Source: Desulfovibrio porci (GTDB taxonomy: Bacteria > Desulfobacterota > Desulfovibrionia > Desulfovibrionales > Desulfovibrionaceae). From it: a stretch of DNA of 64,000 bases. Within the stretch, counting starts at the first letter, position 1. Each line of letters opens with the position of its first letter. The stretch covers positions 84,817-148,816 of the forward strand of contig NZ_VUMH01000009.1 of assembly GCF_009696265.1 (NCBI RefSeq). The letters are read 5' to 3'. Positions 48,692 to 57,551 of the stretch are shown piece by piece. Below the pieces are notes generated by a model. It did no database searches. It saw only the letters and a program-made list of their open reading frames with translations, and was not told the DNA's origin. The position numbers and the translations under genes were made by a program.

Positions 48692-49906
48692 ATGCCTTTG
48701 TGCAGCGTTGAAGAAGCCGTCGCCGATATCCGGCAGGGCAAAATGGTCATTCTGGTGGACGACGAGGACCGTGAAAACGAAGGCGACCTGACCATGGCCG
48801 CCGAGCACGTCACGCCGGAAGCCATCAATTTCATGGCCCGTTTCGGGCGCGGCCTGATCTGTCTGCCCCTGGCCCCGGAACTGACCGACCGCCTGCAACT
48901 GCCATTGATGACCCAGCGCAACGGTTCGCGTTTCGGCACCAACTTCACGGTGTCCATTGAGGCCCGCGAGGGCATTACCACGGGCATTTCGGCGGCGGAC
49001 CGCGCCGCCACCATCAGGGCCGCCGTGGCGGACGACGTTCGGCCCGAAGATATTGTTTCGCCCGGCCATGTCTTTCCGCTCCGGGCCAAGGCGGGCGGCG
49101 TGCTCGCGCGTACGGGCCAGACTGAAGGCAGCGTGGATCTGGCCCGGCTGGCCGGTCTCAAACCGGCGGCCGTGATCTGCGAAATCATGCGCGAAGACGG
49201 CAGTATGGCCCGCATGCCGGATCTGGAGAAATTTTCTGCCGAGCACAATATCAAGATCGCGGCGGTGCGCGACATCATCCGCTACCGTCTGGAGCGCGGT
49301 CAGGTGTCAGTGCGTTGCGACGCGCACGCCCATCTGCCCAGCCTGTACGGCGACTTCACGGTCTACGCCTACGAAAGCGAAATGGAGCCGGGCACCCATC
49401 TGGCCCTGGTCAAGGGCGACATCAGCGGGCCGGAGCCTGTTCTGGTGCGCGTGCACAGCCAGTGCCTGACCGGCGACGCGCTGGGGTCCCTGCGTTGCGA
49501 CTGCCGGGGCCAGCTTGGCGCGGCCCTGCGCCAGATCGAGACGGAAGGGCGCGGCGCGCTGCTCTACATGCGTCAGGAAGGGCGCGGCATCGGCCTGGCC
49601 AACAAGATCCGGGCCTATGCCTTGCAGGATCAGGGCTACGACACGGTGGAGGCCAACCGCATGCTGGGCTTCCCCGACGATTTGCGCGATTACGGCACCG
49701 GCGCGCAGATGCTGGTGGATCTGGGCATCCGCAAAATCCGCCTGCTGACCAACAACCCCAAGAAAATCGTGGGGCTTTCGGGCTACGGCATTGAGATTGT
49801 GGAGCGCGTGCCCATTGAAATCGAAGCCTGCTCGGAAAACGAAGACTACCTGCGCACCAAAAAGGAAAAGATGGCGCATTTGCTCAGCGGCATCCGCTGC
49901 CATTAG
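48692..49906 (+). CDS. ribBA: RibBA: DHBP synthase / GTP cyclohydrolase II fusion
   Basis: Two-domain enzyme of riboflavin synthesis, 404 residues. The ATG at 48692 follows AAAGGAAGT; an in-frame ATG upstream lacks a site. The N-terminal RibB domain (residues 1-205) has the acidic [11 protein letters not shown] motif, [13 protein letters not shown] and [14 protein letters not shown]. The C-terminal RibA domain (about 206-400) has the zinc cysteines and [23 protein letters not shown], then [18 protein letters not shown]. It gives both building blocks for riboflavin. The rest of the rib pathway is not nearby. A partial palindromic element starts right at its stop codon. Confidence 0.96.
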   Translation: MPLCSVEEAVADIRQGKMVILVDDEDRENEGDLTMAAEHVTPEAINFMARFGRGLICLPLAPELTDRLQLPLMTQRNGSRFGTNFTVSIEAREGITTGISAADRAATIRAAVADDVRPEDIVSPGHVFPLRAKAGGVLARTGQTEGSVDLARLAGLKPAAVICEIMREDGSMARMPDLEKFSAEHNIKIAAVRDIIRYRLERGQVSVRCDAHAHLPSLYGDFTVYAYESEMEPGTHLALVKGDISGPEPVLVRVHSQCLTGDALGSLRCDCRGQLGAALRQIETEGRGALLYMRQEGRGIGLANKIRAYALQDQGYDTVEANRMLGFPDDLRDYGTGAQMLVDLGIRKIRLLTNNPKKIVGLSGYGIEIVERVPIEIEACSENEDYLRTKKEKMAHLLSGIRCH

Positions 49907-49970
49907 GGCCTGACGGCACTGCCTTCTTTGACTCCGGTTTTGTCGAACTTCGTTTTTTATTTCAGCCGGG
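49907..49970 (+). repeat. Left half of a palindromic element (copy E)
   Basis: Starts at the ribBA stop codon and shows the TTGACTCCGGTTTTGTCGAACTTCG box order of the left arm only. The rest of the 207-base gap to the cytochrome gene holds GC-rich short palindromes and no gene. Confidence 0.4.
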
Positions 49971-50113
49971 TGCCGGTGTTGCGTCCTCGTCCGAGGGGAT
50001 GTAGTGTCAGCAGGTGCCGCGCGTTCCGGGGCACAGAGCGGAACGCGCCCGCCGGGCCGGAGTGGTGAACCCCGGTCCGGCCGTCCCGGAGGGAGGACCA
50101 CCGGGAGACGACC

Positions 50114-50689
50114 ATGGAAATACAAGCATGCATCAAAGCCCAGCCCGCGCTGTTATGGCGGTTCATGGGCTTTTTTCAAACCCCTTTTCTGCGCGCGCTG
50201 CACGCGCTGGTGGTTCTTTTCGTCATTCTGCAGCTGTGCAGCAGCGCGCTGATGGCGGTCACGCCGGACGGGGCGTCCGTGACGGCCTGGTACCATTTGC
50301 TGGCGGGCATGGGCCTGTGCGCCCTGAGCCTGATTCTTGCCATATACAGTCTGGGCAGGCACGGCCTGAAGTATTTTTTTCCGTATCTCTGGGGCGATGT
50401 GGACCAGATCCGCAAGGATCTGGCCGCAAGCCTGCGCGGCCGGATGGTGGCCCCCAGGCCCGGCGGTCTGGCCACATCCGTGCAGGGACTGGGGCTGGGC
50501 GCATTGCTGCTCACGGCCTTTTCAGGGCTGATCTGGTTCTGTCTGTGGCGGGACGCTTCGTCCGCCGCGCCTGCCTGGCGCGCGGCGCATGAGTGCGCCG
50601 CCTGGTTGCTGATCGTGTATTTCATCGGCCACGGCGGCATGGCCCTGCTGCATTTTTATGTCTGGCAACGGCGCGTGGTGAAAAAATAA
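50114..50689 (+). CDS. Four-helix cytochrome b (b561/hydrogenase-subunit type)
   Basis: Membrane protein of 191 residues with four helices (about 28-50, 60-80, 130-150 and 162-185). Histidines lie at the right places for two b haems: RALHALVV in helix 1, TAWYHLLAG in helix 2, AAHECAAWLL in helix 3/4 and GHGGMALLHFYVW in helix 4. It most resembles the cytochrome b561/Ni-Fe hydrogenase b-subunit family. It is a lone gene, with no adjacent hydrogenase, so its electron donor or acceptor is unknown. The ATG follows GGGAGACGACC. An ideal UUCG-loop terminator lies 26 bases after the stop. Confidence 0.82.
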   Translation: MEIQACIKAQPALLWRFMGFFQTPFLRALHALVVLFVILQLCSSALMAVTPDGASVTAWYHLLAGMGLCALSLILAIYSLGRHGLKYFFPYLWGDVDQIRKDLAASLRGRMVAPRPGGLATSVQGLGLGALLLTAFSGLIWFCLWRDASSAAPAWRAAHECAAWLLIVYFIGHGGMALLHFYVWQRRVVKK

Positions 50690-50714
50690 CCCGTAATTTT
50701 TTTGAGCAAGCATG

Positions 50715-50739
50715 AAAGCCGTCTTCGGACGGCTTTTTT
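50715..50739 (+). terminator. UUCG-loop rho-independent terminator
   Basis: AAAGCCGTC-TTCG-GACGGCTTTTTT: 9-bp stem, stable tetraloop and U run after the cytochrome b gene. Confidence 0.93.
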
Positions 50740-50752
50740 ACGGATGGCGGCA

Positions 50753-50782
50753 TTGACGCCGGGCCGGTCGGCTCCATATACA
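50753..50782 (+). promoter_or_regulatory. Sigma-70 promoter of the EVE gene
   Basis: TTGACG, an 18-base spacer and TATACA. The predicted start (about 50789) falls inside the Fur-like box. Confidence 0.7.
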
Positions 50783-50784
50783 AA

Positions 50785-50799
50785 TGAGAATAATTATTT
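50785..50799 (+). promoter_or_regulatory. Fur-box-like operator before the EVE gene
   Basis: TGAGAAT-A-ATTATTT matches the 7-1-7 Fur core TGATAAT-N-ATTATCA at 12 of 14 positions and overlaps the predicted transcription start. Confidence 0.6.
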
Positions 50800-50818
50800 T
50801 TAATGAAAAGGGTAAAGT

Positions 50819-51286
50819 ATGAGTCACTGGCTTTTCAAGACGGAACCCGGCTGTTTTTCCTGGCAGGATCTGGAAAATGCTCCCGGCCGGACCACCTCAT
50901 GGGACGGAGTCCGCAATTATCAGGCCCGTAATTTCATGCGCGCCATGCGGGTCGGGGATCTGGGCTTTTTTTATCACAGCGGGCAGCAACCCGCCATTGT
51001 GGGCATTGTGGAGGTCGTGCGGGCGGCTTACCCGGACGCCACAGCCCTGGACCCGGAAAACCGGCACTTTGACCCCAAGGCCACGCCGGAAAAACCCATC
51101 TGGGAAATGGTGGATGTGCGTCTGCGGCGCGCTCTGCCGCAGCCGTTGAGCCGCAAGGATCTGGCCGCCTGGCCCGAACTGGCCGGAATGGAATTGATGA
51201 AGCGGGGCAGCCGTCTTTCAGTGCAGCCCGTGGAGGCCGGAGCCTTTGCCTTCATCTGCGGTCTGGCCGGGATTGAGCGCCCCTGA
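50819..51286 (+). CDS. EVE-domain protein
   Basis: Compact 155-residue protein of the EVE/PUA-like superfamily, relatives of which read modified bases in DNA or RNA (thymocyte nuclear protein 1, restriction or tRNA-linked proteins). The pattern WLFKTEPGCFSWQDLEN, TSWDGVRNYQARNFMRAM, GDLGFFYHS and IVGIVEVVRAAYPD matches the family. The ATG follows an AGGG site. The upstream region combines a near-ideal promoter with a Fur-like box, pointing to iron control. In bacteria lacking an evident restriction partner the role is unknown; here it is a single gene between two operons. Confidence 0.9.
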   Translation: MSHWLFKTEPGCFSWQDLENAPGRTTSWDGVRNYQARNFMRAMRVGDLGFFYHSGQQPAIVGIVEVVRAAYPDATALDPENRHFDPKATPEKPIWEMVDVRLRRALPQPLSRKDLAAWPELAGMELMKRGSRLSVQPVEAGAFAFICGLAGIERP

Positions 51287-51382
51287 GTTTTCCGGAAATA
51301 TCCGGTTCAGCGGACAGCTCAGCTATTGATACCTGTTGTTATGCTGATTGTGATACCACTGTACTTTTTTGGGAAGTCCTCT

Positions 51383-51410
51383 TTGCAAAAATGACAAAGC
51401 AGGCTATACA
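51383..51410 (+). promoter_or_regulatory. Promoter of the lactate operon
   Basis: TTGCAA, 16-base spacer and TATACA, about 145 bases before the first gene. Upstream, TGATACC is repeated at 51327-51333 and 51351-51357 (24-base spacing), a possible regulator site. A GGCGCG...CGCGCC hairpin (51440-51457) lies in the leader. Confidence 0.55.
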
Positions 51411-51554
51411 GTCACATTGTGCAAAGAATCCCAAGTGTTGGCGCGCTGATTCGCGCCTTCGGGGTGTGGGTTTCACGGCTTTTCCGGGCCGGCGCGACCG
51501 CGCGCGGTCCGTTCCCCATAATCCAGACGATGCGAGAGCGTGCAAGGAGGCTCT

Positions 51555-52940
51555 ATGGCAAGCCAGGCGTTGATCAAAGATTTTGAAGACCTGATCGGCA
51601 AGGAAAACGTATTCACTTCCGATGCCGACCTCCAGAGTTATTCGTTTGACTCGGCGGTGCTTGAACCTGTGATACCGGCGCTGGTGCTCCGGCCCACCAC
51701 GACCGAGCAACTGGGCCTCTGCGTCAAGAAACTCTATGACAACGGCATCCCCATGACCGTACGCGGCGCGGGCACCAATCTGTCCGGCGGCACCATTCCG
51801 GACCACAGCGACACCGCGGTGGTGCTGACCACTGGCCTGAACCGCATCCTGGAGATCAATTCCAACGACCTCTACGCCGTGGTGGAGCCGGGCGTGATCA
51901 CCGCCGACTTCGCCGCCGCCGTGGCCAAAAAAAATCTGTTCTATCCGCCGGATCCGGGCTCCCAGGCCGTGTCCACCATCGGGGGCAATATCGCTGAAAA
52001 CGCGGGCGGCCTGCGCGGCCTGAAGTACGGCGTAACCAAGGATTACCTCATGGGCGTCGAATTCTTCGACGCCACGGGCGAAACCGTCAAAACCGGCTCG
52101 CGCACGGTGAAGTGCGTCACCGGCTACAACCTGGCGGGCATGCTGATCCAGTCCGAGGGCACCCTGGGCATCATTTCCCAGGCCATCCTCAAACTGGTGC
52201 CGCCGCCCAAGGCCTCCAAGGCCCTGATGGCGGTCTTCGACGACATGCAGAATGCCGCCGAGGCCGTGGCGGGCATCATCGCGGCCCATGTGCTGCCCTG
52301 TACCCTGGAATTTCTGGACAACAACACCATCGTGCGCGTGGACGACTTCACCAAGGCGGGCCTGCCCCGTGACGCGGCGGCCATTCTGCTCATCGAGGTG
52401 GACGGCCATCCCGCCCAGGTGGCGGACGACGCCGAGGCCGTGGAACGCGTGCTCAAGGAAAACAAGGCCGTGGCCGTGCATGTGCCCAAGGACGCGGCGG
52501 AAAAGTTCAAACTCTGGGAAGCCCGGCGCATGGCCCTGCCCGTGCTGGCCCGCTGCCGTCCCACCACCGTGCTGGAAGACGCCACCGTGCCCCGCTCGCA
52601 GATCCCGGCCATGATGAAGGCCGTCAACGAGATCGCCGCCAAATACAAGGTGGAGGTGGGCACGTTCGGCCATGCCGGCGACGGCAACCTGCACCCCACC
52701 TTTCTCTGCGACAAGCGTGACGCCGAGGAATTCAAGCGGGTGGAGGCGGCCATCGACGAAATGTTCGACACGGCCATCAAGCTCCAGGGCACCCTCTCGG
52801 GCGAGCACGGCATCGGCACGGCCAAATCCAAATGGATGGAGAAGGAAACCTCGCGCGGCACGATCCTGTTCTCGCAGCGGCTGCGCCGCGCCCTGGACCC
52901 CAAGGGACTGCTCAATTCCACTAAATTAGTGGGGATTTAG
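51555..52940 (+). CDS. FAD-linked D-lactate dehydrogenase (GlcD-type)
   Basis: FAD-dependent oxidase of the GlcD/Dld family that takes electrons from D-lactate (or glycolate), 461 residues. The ATG at 51555 follows AAGGAGGCTCT. The FAD-binding VAO-type domain is seen in TVRGAGTNLSGG and GSQAVSTIGGNIAENAGGLRGLKYGVTKDYL, and the C-terminal cap in FGHAGDGNLHPTFLC and LSGEHGIGTAKSKW. Synteny with the Desulfovibrio lactate operon makes D-lactate the likely substrate. It heads an operon with a GlcF-like Fe-S protein three bases downstream and probably LutC and the fused LutB. Reduced FAD would pass electrons through the GlcF-like partner. Confidence 0.92.
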   Translation: MASQALIKDFEDLIGKENVFTSDADLQSYSFDSAVLEPVIPALVLRPTTTEQLGLCVKKLYDNGIPMTVRGAGTNLSGGTIPDHSDTAVVLTTGLNRILEINSNDLYAVVEPGVITADFAAAVAKKNLFYPPDPGSQAVSTIGGNIAENAGGLRGLKYGVTKDYLMGVEFFDATGETVKTGSRTVKCVTGYNLAGMLIQSEGTLGIISQAILKLVPPPKASKALMAVFDDMQNAAEAVAGIIAAHVLPCTLEFLDNNTIVRVDDFTKAGLPRDAAAILLIEVDGHPAQVADDAEAVERVLKENKAVAVHVPKDAAEKFKLWEARRMALPVLARCRPTTVLEDATVPRSQIPAMMKAVNEIAAKYKVEVGTFGHAGDGNLHPTFLCDKRDAEEFKRVEAAIDEMFDTAIKLQGTLSGEHGIGTAKSKWMEKETSRGTILFSQRLRRALDPKGLLNSTKLVGI

Positions 52941-52943
52941 TTT

Positions 52944-54236
52944 ATGGATAATCTGCACGAATTGGCCCGGCGCCTCATGGCGCTGGACGACAGGATCACC
53001 GCCTGCATGAAATGCGGCATGTGCCAGTCGGTCTGCCCCATGTTCGGGGCTTCCGGCAAGGAAGCCGACGTGGCGCGCGGCAAGCTTTTCCTGATCAACA
53101 ACATGGCGCACGAACTGCTGAAAGACCCCGAGGCCCTGGCCGACAAGCTCGGCCGCTGCCTGCTCTGCGGCTCGTGTCAGGCCGCCTGCCCTCCGGGCGT
53201 GAAAATCATGGAAGTTTTCATGGAGGCGCGCGAGCTGGTCAACGCCTATATCGGCCTGCACCCGGTGAAGAAAATGGTCTTCCGCAGCCTGCTGGCCAAA
53301 CCGGGCCTGTTCAACTTCGCCATGCGCGTGGGCGCGCCCATGCAGGGCCTGATCTTCCGCAAAACCGGCGACGCGCAGGGAACGGTCTGCGCGCCCATGC
53401 TCAACTTCATGCTGGGCGACAGGCACATCCGCCCCCTGGCCAAAAAGCCCCTGCACGCCGTGCATGGCGCGCTGGACGAGCCCCGGCGGGCCGGCGGCCT
53501 GAAGGTGGCCTTCTACCCCGGCTGTCTGGGCGACAAAATGTATACGGAGATGGCCGAGGCCTGCCTCAAGGTGCTGCGCCATCACAAGGTGGCTGTCTTC
53601 ATGCCCGTGGGCCTGGCCTGTTGCGGCATCCCCGCGCTTTCCTCCGGCGACGCCGAGGGCATGATCAAACAGATGAAGGTCAACCTCGAGGTGCTCGGCA
53701 AGGGCGATTTCGACTATCTGCTGAGCCCCTGCGGTTCCTGCACCTCCACCATCAAGGAACTCTGGCCGCGCTACGCCGGACGCCTGGGCAGTCTGGAGCA
53801 GAAGCAGGCCGAAAAGCTGGCGGAAAAAACCCTGGACATCAACGCCTTTCTGGTGGACGTGCTCAAGGTGGAAGCGGCGGCGGCCTCGGCCGACGCCGTG
53901 CCCGTCACCTATCACGACTCCTGTCACCTCAAGAAATCGCTGGGTGTGAGCGCGCAGCCGCGTACGGTCATCGCGGCCAATCCCGGCTACACATTGACGG
54001 AAATGGATGAGGCCGACCGCTGTTGCGGCTGCGGCGGTTCCTTCAACCTTTTTCACTATGACTATTCCCGCCGGATCGGCCAGCGCAAGCGCGACAACGT
54101 GGTTGCCACGGGCGCGCAGGTGGTGGCGGCGGGTTGTCCGGCCTGCATGATGCAGCTTGAGGATGTGCTTTCGCACAATAATGATCCCGTGCGTGTCAAG
54201 CATCCGGTGGAAATCTACGCAGAAAGCCTGAAGTAG
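52944..54236 (+). CDS. GlcF-like Fe-S protein of lactate/glycolate oxidation
   Basis: Electron-transfer partner of the FAD subunit, 430 residues. Two [4Fe-4S] motifs lie at the N-terminus (CMKCGMCQSVCP and CLLCGSCQAACPPG), followed by two cysteine-rich CCG domains with the CCGIPALSSGD, PCGSC, CHLKKSLG and CCGCGGSF motifs that bind a further Fe-S centre as in GlcF and HdrB. It begins three bases after the dehydrogenase gene. A large nested hairpin follows it before lutC and may reduce downstream expression. Which quinone or cytochrome is the acceptor is not known. Confidence 0.92.
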   Translation: MDNLHELARRLMALDDRITACMKCGMCQSVCPMFGASGKEADVARGKLFLINNMAHELLKDPEALADKLGRCLLCGSCQAACPPGVKIMEVFMEARELVNAYIGLHPVKKMVFRSLLAKPGLFNFAMRVGAPMQGLIFRKTGDAQGTVCAPMLNFMLGDRHIRPLAKKPLHAVHGALDEPRRAGGLKVAFYPGCLGDKMYTEMAEACLKVLRHHKVAVFMPVGLACCGIPALSSGDAEGMIKQMKVNLEVLGKGDFDYLLSPCGSCTSTIKELWPRYAGRLGSLEQKQAEKLAEKTLDINAFLVDVLKVEAAAASADAVPVTYHDSCHLKKSLGVSAQPRTVIAANPGYTLTEMDEADRCCGCGGSFNLFHYDYSRRIGQRKRDNVVATGAQVVAAGCPACMMQLEDVLSHNNDPVRVKHPVEIYAESLK

Positions 54237-54238
54237 GC

Positions 54239-54332
54239 GCGCGCGGACCGGGCCGCGCGCTCCGGCCGGGACGGCGGAATGGGAGTCGCGCTCCGCCGTC
54301 CCGGACGGCGCGTGGCGTCCCGGTCCGCGCGC
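54239..54332 (+). promoter_or_regulatory. Nested intercistronic hairpin between glcF-like gene and lutC
   Basis: An outer 14-bp perfect stem (GCGCGCGGACCGGG with its complement at 54319-54332) encloses an inner 11-bp stem (GGGACGGCGGA, 54268-54278, with 54292-54302). It may block 3' decay, pause polymerase or hold back lutC translation. Confidence 0.65.
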
Positions 54333-54363
54333 TCTGCACCAAAGCCGTTCAAAGGAGTAAAGT

Positions 54364-54996
54364 ATGCCCCCTGTGAACCCGGAACTGGTAGAGGCCTTCA
54401 GCGCCAAAGCCGCCATCGTCAACGCCGTGGTGCAGGAAGTGCCGTCCATGGCGGCGGCCCTGCAATATGTGGTGGACGTCTGTGAAAACAAGGCCCCGGC
54501 CGAACTGCTGGCCGACGAACCCGGCGTGGAGAAAGGCCCGCTCGGCCCCAACAAGGTGCCCACCCGCGTGCAGCGCGTCGTGGCCGCGCCGGACCTCGGC
54601 GACGAGGATTTCGCCGCTCTGGCCAAGGCCTGTGAGGAAAAAGGCTTCGCCTGCCTGCGCAACGGCCTGCGCGACCGCCTGGCCGGCATCGACGTGGGCC
54701 TGTCCCGCGCCGAGCTGGGTGTGGCCGGCAGCGGCACCTGCCTGATGAACACGGATAACGAGGACGTGCGTCTGGCCGGGATGATTTCCGAAATCCACGT
54801 CATCCTGCTGCGCAAATCCGACATTTATCCCGATCTGCCTTCCATCGCCCAGCTTCTGCGCGAGCGCATGAACGCCGCGCCCGCCACTTACACCACGCTG
54901 ATCACCGGCCCGAGCCGCACCGCGGACATTGAGCGGGTGGGCGCCGTGGGCGTGCACGGCCCGCTGGAACTGCACATCATTCTTCTGGAGGACTGA
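54364..54996 (+). CDS. lutC: LutC-family lactate utilisation protein (LUD domain)
   Basis: 210-residue protein of the LUD superfamily, member of the LutABC set for L-lactate oxidation in Bacillus. Seen here: a C-terminal LUD core with AELGVAGSGTCLMNTDNEDVRLAGMISEIHVILLRKSD and TLITGPSRTADIERVGAVGVHGPLELHIILLED, the typical end of LutC. The ATG follows AAGGAGTAA. It lies 127 bases after the GlcF-like gene beyond a nested hairpin and four bases before the LutB-LutA fusion gene, with which it surely acts. It probably stabilises the Fe-S complex. Confidence 0.9.
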   Translation: MPPVNPELVEAFSAKAAIVNAVVQEVPSMAAALQYVVDVCENKAPAELLADEPGVEKGPLGPNKVPTRVQRVVAAPDLGDEDFAALAKACEEKGFACLRNGLRDRLAGIDVGLSRAELGVAGSGTCLMNTDNEDVRLAGMISEIHVILLRKSDIYPDLPSIAQLLRERMNAAPATYTTLITGPSRTADIERVGAVGVHGPLELHIILLED

Positions 54997-55000
54997 GGCC

Positions 55001-57154
55001 ATGCATGAAGCGCCCAAATCTCTTTCCGATTACCGCAAGCAAATCGACGAGGCCTTGCAGGACGACTTCCTGCGACGCACTCTGGACACCTTTGCCGTGT
55101 CCTACCGGGCAAACCGCGAAGCCGTTTTCCAGGAAGTGGACGAGCGCGGCCTCATCGCCCAGATAGCCGAAGCCAAGGACTACGCCTGCCAGCACATGGA
55201 AGAACTCTACCAGCAGTTCAAGGAGCAGGCGGAAAAACGCGGCGTGCACGTGCACCGCGCGGCCACGGCCAAGGAAGCCAACGAGATTATCGCCCGCATC
55301 GCCAAGGAAAACGACGTCAAGCGGGTGGTCAAATCCAAATCCATGACCGCCGAGGAAATCCAGCTCAATCCCGCGCTGGAGGCCGAGGGCCTGATCGTGG
55401 ATGAAACGGACCTGGGCGAATGGATCATCCAGCTGCGCCATGAAGGCCCGTCGCACATGGTCATGCCCGCCATCCACCTCTCGCGCTACCAGGTGGCCGA
55501 CGACTTCACCAAGGCCACGGGCGAGAAGCAGGATTCGGACGTCCAGAAGCTGGTCAAGGTGGCCCGCGTGCAGTTGCGCCGCAAGTTCATCGCGGCGGAC
55601 ATGGGCATCAGCGGCTGCAACTTCGCCGTGGCCGAAAACGGGGCCGTGTCCACCGTGACCAATGAGGGCAACGCCCGCATGGTCACCACCCTGCCGCGCG
55701 TGCATGTGGCCATCGCGGGTCTGGACAAGCTGATTCCCACCCTGGACCAGGCCCTCACGGCCCTTCTGGTGCTGCCGCGCAACGCCACGGCCCAGCGTCT
55801 GACCTCTTATGTGACCTGGATGTGCGGGGCCGGTCCCTGCGCCGCCGCGCCGGGCAACAAAAAGATCATGCACGTGGTCTTTCTGGACAACGGCCGCACC
55901 GAAATCGCCAAAGACCCGCTCTTCTCGCAGATTTTCCGCTGCGTGCGCTGCGGGGCCTGCGCCAACGTCTGTCCGGTGTTCCGCCTGGTGGGCGGCCACA
56001 AGATGGGCTATATCTACATCGGCGCCATCGGCCTGATCCTGACCTATTTCTTCCACGGCAAGGACAAGGCCAAGGTGCTTTGCCAGAACTGCGTGGGCTG
56101 CGAATCCTGCGCCAATGTCTGCGCGGGCGGCATCGACCTGCCGCGCCTGATCCGCGAGATCCGCAGCCGCGTCACGGAAGAGCAGGGCGGCGGCGCCCAG
56201 GCGGCCCTGCTGGCCTCGGTGATGAAAAACCGCAAGCTCTTCCACAGCCTGCTCAAGTTCGCCAAATACGCCCAGAAGCCCTTTACCGGCGGCACCCAGT
56301 TCCAGCGGCATCTGCCGGCCATTTTCCTGGGCAAGCACGGCTTCAAGGCTCTGCCCGCCATTGCCAACAAGTCCTTCCGCGACCGCTGGCCGGAAATCGC
56401 GCCCAAGGCCCAGAACCCGAGCATGCGGGTGGCCATCTTCAGCGGCTGCGCCCAGGATTTCGTCTATCCCGAGCAGCTTGAAGCCTGCGTGAAGATTCTG
56501 GCGGCCAAAAATGTGGCTGTGGAATTCCCCATGGAGCAGACCTGCTGCGGCCTGCCCCTGGAAATGATGGGCCAGCGCAAAACCTCCATTGACGTGGCCA
56601 AACAGAACGTCCAGGCCTTCGCCGTGGGCAAGTATGACGCCATCATCACCCTTTGCGCCAGTTGCGCCTCGCACCTGAAGCACGTCTATCCGAAGATCCT
56701 GGCCGATGAGCCGGACGTCCTGACCCAGGCCAAGATCTTCGCGGACAAGGTCATCGACTTCAGTTCCTTTGTGCACGACAGGCTGGGTCTCAAGGCCGAG
56801 GACTTCACCAATTCCGGCGACAGGGTCACCTACCACGCCTCCTGCCACCTCTGCCGCGGCCTGGGCGTCAAGGAAGCCCCGCGCGAACTTATCGCGGACG
56901 CGGCCCAGTACGTGCCCTGCGAAGAAGAAGAGGTCTGCTGCGGCTTTGGCGGCACCTATTCCATGAAGTTCCCGGAAATCTCGGCCCAGTTGCTGGGCAA
57001 CAAGCTGAAGAACATCCGCGAGACGCGCGCCGACCGCCTGGTGGTGGACTGCCCCGGCTGCGTCATGCAGTTGCGCGGCGGCGCGGAAAAAACCGGTCTG
57101 AACGTCAAGGTGCAGCATATCGCCGAGTTGTTGGCTGAAAACCTCAAACGTTAG
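55001..57154 (+). CDS. LutB-LutA fusion protein of L-lactate oxidation
   Basis: A 717-residue protein in which an N-terminal LutB part (LUD domain to about residue 300, then ferredoxin motifs CVRCGACANVCPVF and CQNCVGCESCANVCAGG at about 315-375) is joined to a C-terminal LutA-like part (from about 470) with CCG motifs FSGCAQDF, QTCCGLPLEM, CASCASHL, CHLCRGLGV and CCGFGGTYSM. In Bacillus these are two genes. The ATG at 55001 follows GAGG and an in-frame extension upstream overlaps lutC. Together with LutC it should oxidise L-lactate to pyruvate. Repeat copy B starts one base after the stop. Confidence 0.92.
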   Translation: MHEAPKSLSDYRKQIDEALQDDFLRRTLDTFAVSYRANREAVFQEVDERGLIAQIAEAKDYACQHMEELYQQFKEQAEKRGVHVHRAATAKEANEIIARIAKENDVKRVVKSKSMTAEEIQLNPALEAEGLIVDETDLGEWIIQLRHEGPSHMVMPAIHLSRYQVADDFTKATGEKQDSDVQKLVKVARVQLRRKFIAADMGISGCNFAVAENGAVSTVTNEGNARMVTTLPRVHVAIAGLDKLIPTLDQALTALLVLPRNATAQRLTSYVTWMCGAGPCAAAPGNKKIMHVVFLDNGRTEIAKDPLFSQIFRCVRCGACANVCPVFRLVGGHKMGYIYIGAIGLILTYFFHGKDKAKVLCQNCVGCESCANVCAGGIDLPRLIREIRSRVTEEQGGGAQAALLASVMKNRKLFHSLLKFAKYAQKPFTGGTQFQRHLPAIFLGKHGFKALPAIANKSFRDRWPEIAPKAQNPSMRVAIFSGCAQDFVYPEQLEACVKILAAKNVAVEFPMEQTCCGLPLEMMGQRKTSIDVAKQNVQAFAVGKYDAIITLCASCASHLKHVYPKILADEPDVLTQAKIFADKVIDFSSFVHDRLGLKAEDFTNSGDRVTYHASCHLCRGLGVKEAPRELIADAAQYVPCEEEEVCCGFGGTYSMKFPEISAQLLGNKLKNIRETRADRLVVDCPGCVMQLRGGAEKTGLNVKVQHIAELLAENLKR

Positions 57155-57155
57155 G

Positions 57156-57300
57156 CGCTGCTTCTACATTGGCTTTTTTGCCTTCCGGCTGCGTCAAACT
57201 CGTTTTTTGCTCTGGTCGGGCATCATAAGGGTACGCTCCCGTCGCAAAAAATCGGTTTTTCTTGCCGGAAGGGCAAAAGACCGCAATTTAAAAACAACCC
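57156..57300 (+). repeat. ~145-bp palindromic element, copy B
   Basis: Starts right after the LutB-LutA stop codon. The boxes CTGCGTCA, GGTCGGGCA, GGGTACGCTCCC and CTTGCCGGAA match copies A and C; paired arms TTTTGCCTTCCGGC and GCCGGAAGGGCAAAA enclose them. Confidence 0.75.
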
Positions 57301-57301
57301 C

Positions 57302-57331
57302 GTGGAGGGGCGGCCCGGGCCGCCCCTCCAC
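57302..57331. terminator. 30-base perfect palindrome after the lactate operon
   Basis: GTGGAGGGGCGGCCC and its complement back to back. A run of A follows, not T, so on the plus strand it is a stable hairpin and not a standard terminator. Gap 57155-57551 has no gene. Confidence 0.6.
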
Positions 57332-57478
57332 AAAAAAACGTCAAGGAAGAGCGCGCGGTTAGAAAGAAAAAAGCGACGCGCCCTTGCCTTGTTATAGCCT
57401 TTTACGTTATTCAAGGACAACTGGTATCAAAGGTACTTGCTCCGCGTGCCGGCGCGGAGGGAGCGGGACCGGCCTGGG

Positions 57479-57497
57479 GAAAACGCCGGGCGTTTTC
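57479..57497. promoter_or_regulatory. 19-bp palindrome upstream of lctP
   Basis: GAAAACGCC-G-GGCGTTTTC, perfect symmetry around one base, 55 bases before the lctP ATG: a good operator candidate. Confidence 0.45.
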
Positions 57498-57551
57498 AGT
57501 CTGATAAACGGCTTGTCCCGCGGACCCGGTTAACCAAGTAGGGAGGTCTTC

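Noticed and set aside
54977..57118. 713-codon minus-strand frame opposite the LutB-LutA gene
   Set aside because: Composition typical of an antisense shadow; the plus-strand gene has full Fe-S motifs.
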